64,000 bases of DNA, from positions 806,001 to 870,000 of the forward strand of contig JAKZHN010000004.1 in the NCBI GenBank assembly GCA_037179335.1, written 5' to 3'. The notes below the pieces were generated by a model. It was not told the origin of the DNA and searched no databases. It saw only the letters and a list, made by a program, of their open reading frames with translations. Shown here one piece after another: positions 55,668 through 64,000 of this stretch (position 1 is the stretch's first letter; the number at the start of each line of letters is the position of its first letter). A program made the position numbers and the translations under genes. The DNA is from Cyclaneusma minus (taxonomy: Eukaryota; Ascomycota; Leotiomycetes; Marthamycetales; Marthamycetaceae).

Positions 55668-58600
55668 CTAATTAGTATTTTCCTTTATTGGAAAGCATAA
55701 ACCGGCAAGGGTAATTTAAAAAAATAGAATGGCCAGATTTTCGCCATTGAGGCACTAAAGGATTTAATGGTTTACGCTATGTTCTTTCCTTACGGAATAA
55801 TAACCCTATTTTCGCCCTATATAGTATTAAAAAATGGACTTTATTTTAAAAATTAAAAGGCAGAAAGGCTATTAAAATTTAAAAAAGAAAAACGCTATTA
55901 GCAGTTTTTTAAATTTATAGCTTTGACCAAAACCCGTTTAATTTTATTAGATTTAATTTTTTTTTACATTTTATTATATATATTAATATATTTAGCACTT
56001 TTAATATATTGAGAAAGTGCCAAAGATTTTAAGAATTAATTTTACTTTTATACTAATAATTAATTATTAAATACTAAAACATTATTTAAAAATCCTTTAT
56101 TTTTACATAATTTATTTTTTATTTAAAAAACAGCTTTAATTTTTTTATTTTTATTTTTTAATTAAATACCAAATTTAATGCCAATTTTTTCGCCTTTTAT
56201 TTCGCCTTTTTTAAATTTTTAATTTATATTAGAAAATTATAATTAAAATAAATTTTCTAGCGCGTTTTTTATTAGCCCCGATTTTTTAGCCCGAAAATTC
56301 AAATAAATAGCTTTAATTAAAAATTCGAAAATTGGCAATTGTTTTTTAAAGCGGCTGCCACCAAATTAACCGTTAATATTATTTTTAAAGCCTTTAAAAC
56401 CAAAAGCTTTTTGCGTTTTAAAAATTTTATTATTTTTAAAAACCGTTAATGTTTTTTTAAAACCCAATATAATTGCTAATAATAAAGCGGTAATATATTG
56501 CCAATTAGCTATTAAATTTTTTTATATTTATATAAATATATATAATCGCAGTATTTTAAATATTAATTAATATAGTATTTAAATTAAAAAAATGACGTTT
56601 TTATTTTATATTGGCTTTAATTTATAAAATATAGGAATTATATTAATAAAACCTTATTTAAAAAATTTAAAAATAGCTTTAGCCATTAAAAAATTAATGC
56701 TTTTAATAAAGCTAATTTTAATATTTTAAAAATTTTCAATTTTTTTTATAATAGCGGAGTTTATATTGGTAAATTTAAAATTAATAAAAAAAAAAATTGC
56801 GGAAATAAAAGGCTTTTCCAATATAGTTTGATTTTGAATTTATTTGCGTAAAACTTTAATTAAATTTTAAATTTATTAAATTTGCAAGCCTAATTTTGCC
56901 AATTTTGCCAATTTTCCCAATTTTACTAGCTTTAAAAACCAATATATTAAATCCGAATTTAAATATTATTATTATCAGCGCTAAAGTTTTTATTGCCAAT
57001 ATTTTTATAAATTTACCAATTTAATTTTTAAAATTTAATTTAAAGCAATTGCTTTTTACTAATATTAATAGTATTTAATAAGAATTTACTTTATTAGATT
57101 TTAATGCATTATTTAATATAAAAAATTATAGTAATTGCCAATATTATAAAAATTTATAATTTAAATAATTTTAAATACGGCGTTAAATTTGATAATATTT
57201 TCAATATTAAAATTACTATTTATAAAAATATTTATAAAAAATAGGCTTTTAAAAAACCCACTATTATAATGCGTTTTTTATTATATTAAAAAATAAAGCT
57301 TTTTGTTTTATTAAATTAATTAATTTGTCTATTTGATTTAATATTTTTATTGCTAAGCTACGTAAATTTTTTTAAATTAACGCTATTTATTAAAACCTAG
57401 TTAATATATAGCATTTTTTTAATATTATTAATAATTTAAATAATTTTAAAAACACCAAGCTTTAATACTTGGAAATTTTTATTTTTAAGATTTTTTAAAT
57501 TAATTAAAGCTTATTTGCCAATTATTAAAGCAATATTATTAAGCGTAATAAAATTCTTTACGCTTGTATATTAGTTTTAAAATATAAAATAGCGTTTGGA
57601 AAATAGGCTATAAATTTTAAAAAAGCTTATACTATTTTTTTTAATTAAAATCCGTATAAAAATTAAAAAAGCAATTTAATATAATGTATTTATAAATAAC
57701 GCTTTGGCTTATAATTAAACATTATTTTAGCGTAATAATTTCTTTTTGTTTAAGCTATTTTTTTTTCAAATAGAATATTAATCCAAATAAAAAATATTTT
57801 AAATATAGTATTTTTGGCTATTAGATTTGGATATATATTAATAAAAACTAAAAAAAGCATTCGCGCATTTGAAAAACTACAGCTAAATAAATTGGCAAAT
57901 TATATAATAAAGCTGCCTATATTGCGCTTTTGGCTATTTTTTTTTAAAAAAAATACAAATACTGCTGCTTTTAGCGTAAATAAAATAATAGCTATATTAG
58001 TTTTATTTAATTATAATAATAATATATTAGCAATTGAAATTTTAAAACGCGCTGGAAAAAAATTAAATGCGCTATATTAAAAAAAATTGCTAAATTTTTC
58101 AATTTTTGCTAATATAAAAAAAATCAAAAAATTAATTTAAATTCAGATTTTATAAAAATTATTATTTTAATGCTAAAATTATAATAAATATTGTAAAATT
58201 AAATAAATTTTTATAATTTATATTATTAATATTGCTATTGGCTTTTAAATTGCTATATTTTTTGCAGTAAATTTTTTAAAAAATTTTGGAAAACTATTTG
58301 GCGCTGCTAAATTAATATTTATTAAGACTTATTTAATTGCATTATTTATAATATTGGCTTAAAATTTGCTAATATTAAATTTTATAAAAAATTTGGAGTT
58401 TTTTTAATTAAAGCTTATAATAGCATTGGCGAATTTGAATGCTATTATATTATATTTTAAAAATTATATTAAATAATTTAAATTAATTATTTGCAACTTT
58501 TTAACAGTATAATTTTGCAAATGGCTATAAAAGCTATTAATAATATTATTGGCTTTAATAAAATTATTTCTATTTTTTTTTCATTTTTGGCTTATATTTA

Positions 58601-61344
58601 AAATTTATAGTAAAAATCTTATTTTTATTTTTTATAATTTATTAGGCTGAAATTATTGAAAAAGCCCGAAAAAAGCTTAAGAAATTGCATATTAAGCAAA
58701 TAATAATAAATGTTTTTTTTATAAAAAATAGTCCTAACGTTTTTGCTATCTTTAAATTGCTTTTAAATTTTAAAGTATTAATTTATAAAGAAAAAAATAG
58801 CTAAAAAAGCCTTTATATTATAATTTAAAAAAATAATTATAATTGTATTTTGAAAATATTTAATAAATTTAGAAAATTTATAATTTATAATTTTAAAGCC
58901 TTATTATAATAAAAACAATAATACTAATATAGCGGTATTACTGCCTATAGCCAAAATAATATTTATTATAATAATTCCGCTATTTGCAATAATATTTAAA
59001 ATTTTAATTATTTTATCATTATTATTTTTACTAAAATGCTATAATAGATTTTTTAAAAATACTATAATATAGGATTTTGGCATTAATATAATATATTTTA
59101 AAATTGCTATAATATAAAAAATTGTTTTAGCTAAGCGCGGTTTTGGCCGCTTTTGCAAAAATCCCGAATTTTATACTATTAAAATTAAAAAAATTAAAAA
59201 ATTTCATTTTTAAAATATAAAATACTAACATAAAAAAATTTATATAAAATCTAATAGCTTATAAAAATACAATAAAATGCATATTAAATATAGCTAAATA
59301 GCTGAAAATAATTATAGCGTTTAAGCAGTTTTTAATTTAAAACGAGATTAAAAATATATTATTTAAAATTAAAGCTTAATTAATTATTAAAAAAAAAGCG
59401 AATTTGAATTTATTATTAAAATTTTGCTAAAATAGCAAAATTAATATTTTTTAGCAAATTATTTGAAGTTTTTAATAAGCTGGAATTTAAGTTTTTATTA
59501 ATAATAGTATTTTTAAAATTTGCCTATATAATTTAAAGCTTTAAAACGGCTTGCGTATTTTTAATAGCCAAATAATAAAAGAAATTAAAAATAAGAAAAT
59601 AGACAAATTTTATAAAAAATTAAAATTCATAATTTAAAATTATAGCAATTATAATAAGTTTTTTATTATTATCCAGTTTTTTATAATTTAATAAATTAGC
59701 CAATAATTAATTATTATTTTTGCGCTATTGCTTCAAAATTAAAAAATTGATATTTTTAGCCGCAATATTAATTAAATCTATATTTAATTTTTTTTTTAAA
59801 AAAATAACTAATTTATTGCAATTTGCCTATAAAGCTAAAGGCTAATTTTTTTTAAAAAAAAATAAAAATTTTAAAGCCGTTATATAGTATTGCAAAAATT
59901 GGATTATATTAATTTACAATTTACTATATTTATTGTATTAATAGTTTAAATATTAAAAAAATTATTTATAATTTTTGCTTGCTAATTATTGATTTTCCAA
60001 ATTAATTTGCTATTATTAATATATAAATAAATAATATTTTAATTTTGGCAAATCAAATATAATTTAAAATAAAAAAAACTAAACTTTAAAAAACTAAATT
60101 TAAAACCAAATTTAATTTTTTTCTAATAGCTGCTTTTTATTTATTTTTAACGGCTGTATACTTGTATTTAAAAATAATAATATAATAATTCATTAAAAAA
60201 ATTAAACTATAAAATTAGAGCTAATTAATTTTTATTTTTTTATTTTTAAAATAATTTATATTGCCTAATATATTTATAATGGCTATATTTCTATAATTTA
60301 TTAGCCCTAATAATCTTGCTTATTTTTTAAAGCTATTTAATATTAAAAATTATATAAAAATTATATAAAAATTTTCAATAAAAAATTTTAATAGCAGAAA
60401 TAAAATCCCAATAAATATTTAATAAATATTCTATTGGATTTTGCTATAATTTAAAAATATGTTTTTAAATTATAGCAAAAGCCAATAATAATAATTTAAG
60501 CTTTTAATTTGGCTATATTATTATTTTGGATAATAAAAATTAAGCTTTAAAAACTCCCAATATTTTTATTTTTAAAAATAATATTATTTATTGGTTTTTT
60601 ACCAAAAATAAAAGAATTATTTAAAATATATTAGCTAGCGAGATTTTGGCTATAATTTAAAAAATCAATATAAATATAGTATTTTTTTATGCTCTGCTTA
60701 ATTACCAATAAATTCAATTTTTTTTTAATTTTAATAATAATTTATATAAATTTATTATTATTATATAAATGCCTTATTAAATTAAGCATGATAAATGATA
60801 TTCTTTATTTTCGGCAAAAGTATAAAAAATAAAAGTTTTACAAAATTAAATAAATTAATAAAGAAAATAATCTAGCTAATATTATAATAAAAATGGCTTG
60901 CAATAAAGCTTTAAATTAGCTTATTAATATTAATATTTTAAATATTAAATTTAAAGGTTGGATAAATTGCAAGAAAAAAAATTACAAAAAAATTAAAGAT
61001 ATTTTTTCAAAAAAGGTTTTATTTGCAAACTAAATTATATTAGTATTTTATATATTTTTTTATATATTATTTACGCTATTTTTTAAAAAAAATTGGCTTT
61101 TTTTACGCGCCAATTAAAAAGCTATTTCTTTTAATTAAATAAACGGATATTGCATAGCGTTTGAAAAAGTTTTAATATTTTCCTATTTTTAATTACTAAT
61201 TTATAGCTATTATTCTTTTACGGACAATGGCTTAGCCACTGCTTTAGGGCCCAATGCTTTTTTGGTGTATTTAAATTCTTTTTTTTGTTTTTTTTTTACC
61301 AATTAATGGTATATATATAGATTCTTTTGCTATTATAAAATAAA

Positions 61345-61536
61345 AAATAGCCAGTTTTGCGATTTTTTTACAAGTAATAACTTAAAAATAAGGGTGCCTT
61401 AGGCACCGGTTTTGGCGCGTGGGTATGGCTTTATTTTTATATCCATTACCGGACTTTCATTTTACACAATTAACTACACTATTACCACCATTACCCACTA
61501 TTGCGTACGCATTGTAAATCCCCAGTAATCCCAACA
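61345..61536. repeat. right LTR
   Basis: Aligned to the left LTR from about 61,355 on, nearly all differences are C/T or G/A transitions (for example GCTCAAGGG against ACTTAAAAA), plus one base missing in a T run. The left end of this copy is too mutated to place exactly. Confidence 0.75.
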
Positions 61537-61541
61537 TAAAG

Positions 61542-61821
61542 AGTTTTCGAAAATCAGCGTTCAAGGGGGTATTGTTGCGAAGACCAGCCCGCGGCCCAGA
61601 GGTTGAGCAATGGATTATATGCCACGCGCTATTCAAATTTTGGCATTATTATTTCACGAATCACAATGGGAACAAAGGACTCAAAATGTCAGTGATTCTT
61701 AATCTCAGAATTTTGAGAACTGCTTTAATTTCATTGTACCAGTTCACCAGAATTAAATATTACATTTTACGTATATATCATTATCACCCGCTTTTCATTC
61801 ATTCCACCCTGCCCAAGTAAA
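61542..61821. other. short flank between retroelement and hydrolase 3' end
   Basis: 280 bases. It includes TGTTGCGAAGACCAGCC at about 61,572, resembling a different LTR start; see findings. No gene is supported. Confidence 0.5.
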
Positions 61822-63122
61822 TTACGTGCTCATCAAGCCCTTGCTGCCAATAAACTCCTGAATAACCCCGTAGGCTCCAGTAGAGTTATAATGCAAGTTA
61901 ATGCCATGGCCCGTATTAGGCTGAACATACGATGTAAAATTCGACGGATCGACATTCGGGAAATTCTTGCTGACCATAGCCTGCAAGCTCGGCGCAACGC
62001 CACCCGTGTTCGTGCAATCACTACCGCAGTATGGCAGGTCGGCGGATCCGGAAATGACCATGACTGGCCCACAGTAGTTGTTCATCATGGCGGCGGGAGC
62101 CAGGGTCAAGACCTCGCCTGGGGTGACGGGCTGCTTGGTGCGCTCAGCCAGTTGGAGGATCTCGGGATCGTAGGCCTTGGGGTGGAAGAAGAGGTATTTG
62201 TTGGCTTCGATGTTGGAGTTGACGAGATAGCCTGGGGGGTAGCCCAAGGGCATGGGAAGGGTGGTGAGATCAACGGGTGGAAGGAAGCTGGCGATGTTCG
62301 AGGCGTAAGTGTTTATGAACATGTTGACCATCTTGCCCGTAAGGTTGCTAAAGCGGAGAGGCTGGTTCAGGAAGGCTTGCTGGAAGTTGTTGCCGGTCGC
62401 GAAGAGGGGGACGAAGGAGGCGTTCATCGAGAAGCCTGTCAAGACAATGGCGTCTGTGAGTTCGGGGTACATGTTGGCGAGTGTGTATGTCTGGGAGGAT
62501 CCGAAAGAATGGCCAACATGGACAGTCTTTGTGAAGGTGTGGTTGACCTGGGGGAAGGTGCCATTGCGGAGCATGCGAGTAAGTTCCACTGTTGCTGCGA
62601 CTTCGATGCCAGCTTGGATCTCGTTCAAAGGCTCGCCATGAGATGAGTTGCCAACGCCGAGACGGTCGAAGCTCAGTGTGCAGTAGCCCATCTTGGTTAC
62701 ATAGTCAACGTAGGAATAGTTGAAGCCGTTGAACGACAGATCCCAATACCTGCAATTAATTAGTTTCTGTAACACACGGAGATAGAACAGAAAACGTACG
62801 TCTTGTCGAACCCGATACCGTGGGTCAGAATTTGGACCGTCGGGTCCATGTGAGAGTCATCCGAGGGTTTGCAGAACTGAGTGCTGATCATGTAAGTTCC
62901 AGTAGTGGTGTGGTAGCCATCGAGGACGACATCCGAGAAGTTCCGACCCTGCTGAGTATTATTCAGAAGGAAGTCGGTAGCCTCAAGATTGGTCGTTGGC
63001 AAATCGAGGTTGAAGGTAGGCTGGCGAGCAGAAATTGTGACTGGAATGGTTTGATTGATACACGTCTTTGCTGCCGCTGGGGCGAGCAAGAGGGCCAACG
63101 CTGTAACAGTGGTACGATACAT
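61822..63122 (-). CDS. secreted alpha/beta hydrolase
   Basis: A 416-residue predicted extracellular alpha/beta-fold hydrolase; substrate unknown. On + coordinates the exons are 62800-63122 and 61822-62749. A signal peptide is clear: MYRTTVTALALLLAPAAA, with a likely cut before KTCINQ. The fold shows HGIGFDKTYWDLSFNG (oxyanion region), the nucleophile elbow VGHSFGSS (serine near residue 189), a candidate acid in SGSADLPYC and the catalytic histidine in NTGHGINLHYNSTG. Several N-glycosylation sequons and a CGSDC pair also fit secretion. The relatives I recall are fungal secreted hydrolases annotated only by fold. It is the gene nearest the mutated retroelement, yet its own frame is intact. Confidence 0.88.
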
Positions 63123-64000
63123 GGTGCGAGATAGGATTGGAGGATGGAAAATGTTCTTGTGGGCGGATTCACAAGACTATATAGCTCTATACTGGCCGAG
63201 TAATTTGAGTAGCTCCTCGGAGCCATCAAATATGACATCAAGACACTTGCTACGAAGTTACGGGAGTGAATTTAGTGATGGAGCTACAAGCTGAGCGACA
63301 CCGGCTGGAGCTACCCCACCATTCCCGGCATACTGTTCTCCAGATTTTGAAACTGTCCTGGCCTAGGGCCGTACCATTCTTTCGGACGCAAGGGAAATGT
63401 GAACGCTGGGCTGCAGATCGTCGCTGAAGAGCCCCGAGCGCCGGGATTTGGAATCTGGAGTTGCAGCTAGTGCTAGTACATAGCACATGTAGTCTAGCCT
63501 CTAATCGAGTTTGGCAGAGAAAGTCGAAGTTCTTGAGTAGACGTCATAGCAGACTGAACAATGCTAAACTTAACGTCAGCAGAAGGTTTGGAGGTTTGGT
63601 AAATAAAAAAATAATCCTACGGATCCAGGATTGGGGTGTCTGTCTGGGCAACTCTCATGGACAATATCGATGCTGAACTTCATGCAATTGTGACAATTCC
63701 CATGGAAATATGGAAATTCGACACTGTGCTAGGGTAAGCCGGCCCAGCACGAAGTAGAAAAAAGTCCGCGGAACATCAATGAAGAGAAGACGGCGAGTGA
63801 TGCGAAGGAGCACTTTTCCTGCTGCGGACCTAATTTCGCAAGGGACATTTACTGGCCGCTGTCCTGCGACGATTGAGCGCCACATCAGCCATTAGCGCCG
63901 GCGAACCGGCTTCCCGTGAAAATGTCGACGTCGTTCGATCCTAGTGCTCTCGAGAAACGTCACATCGTATCCAGCACACGTGTGTGAGCTCGCCGGAACT
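63123..64000. other. upstream region of the hydrolase, window end
   Basis: Should contain the hydrolase promoter; the first 60 bases are consistent with a short leader. No gene or repeat was recognised up to the window edge. Confidence 0.5.

Larger units (their letters stand above)
55470..61541. mobile_element. RIP-mutated LTR retrotransposon with target duplication
   Basis: Two direct repeats of about 190 bp (left 55475-55667, right ending 61536) bound a 5.7-kb interior that is almost pure A and T. The left LTR begins TGTAAC and the right ends CCAACA, the expected TG...CA form. The 5 bases before the left LTR are TGGAG (55470-55474) and those after the right LTR are TAAAG (61537-61541). The two match apart from two G-to-A changes, consistent with a mutated target duplication. 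The size of 6.06 kb fits a Copia or Gypsy element. The interior has no long frame; one 88-codon frame (57,814-58,080) is a candidate fragment only. Superfamily cannot be assigned. Confidence 0.85.

Noticed and set aside
57814..58080. 88-codon frame inside the AT-rich element
   Set aside because: Likely a surviving piece of transposon coding sequence, too mutated to assign to a domain; not listed as a gene.
61891..62646. 251-codon plus-strand frame opposite the hydrolase
   Set aside because: Antisense shadow; the minus-strand product has a signal peptide and catalytic motifs.
1..64000. CRISPR array, bacterial operons, secondary-metabolite cluster, giant cargo transposon, 5S rRNA
   Set aside because: No spaced identical repeats, no polyketide/peptide synthase, no tyrosine-recombinase gene and no 5S-like sequence were seen on reading.

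Overview
The window reads as a filamentous ascomycete (Pezizomycotina) chromosome segment. Evidence: conserved single-copy fungal genes, many short GT-AG introns (48-183 nt), GC-balanced coding DNA, and an extremely AT-rich block that looks like a transposon mutated by a RIP-type (C-to-T) process. I cannot name the genus; a Dothideomycete or related class is a guess.

Layout. 1-16.4 kb is a dense housekeeping stretch: 3' part of a PIAS/Siz SUMO ligase (+), TRAPP subunit Trs33 (+), cytosolic malate dehydrogenase (-), ribosomal protein eL28 (-), a DUF2015 membrane protein (+), spliceosomal SF3b4/Hsh49 (+), cap-binding protein CBP80 (-) and a GSK3 kinase (-). 16.4-26.0 kb is nearly empty: no convincing gene, a tRNA-like remnant, a nested inverted repeat and clustered TACATGTA palindromes. 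26.0-49.99 kb is genic again: Tom40 (-), a PFK-2/FBPase-2 family protein whose phosphatase histidine is replaced (+), Yop1 (-), an RFX transcription factor (+), the Mid1 calcium-channel subunit (+), an Hcm1/Sep1-like forkhead factor (+), an AidB-like acyl-CoA dehydrogenase (+) and a fungal rhodopsin-domain membrane protein (-). A decayed tandem repeat lies at 30.8-31.2 kb. After a 2.8 kb gap comes an unrecognised coiled-coil gene (+, 52.8-54.7 kb). 55,475-61,536 is an LTR retrotransposon reduced to A+T, bounded by 5-bp target duplications that differ only by G-to-A. A secreted alpha/beta hydrolase (-) follows, and the last 0.9 kb shows no gene.

The genes are functionally independent, not an operon or metabolite cluster. 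Several serve RNA processing and translation (SF3b4, CBP80, eL28), trafficking and membranes (Trs33, Yop1, Tom40) or signalling and cell cycle (GSK3, RFX, forkhead, Mid1). I found no CRISPR, no secondary-metabolite cluster and no clearly new multi-gene system. The most unusual material is the mutation pattern of the AT-rich element, a few odd gene structures (a GC-AG intron after a 13-nt exon, a possible 4-nt first exon, a possible retained intron), and a paired MCB/forkhead site upstream of the forkhead gene.
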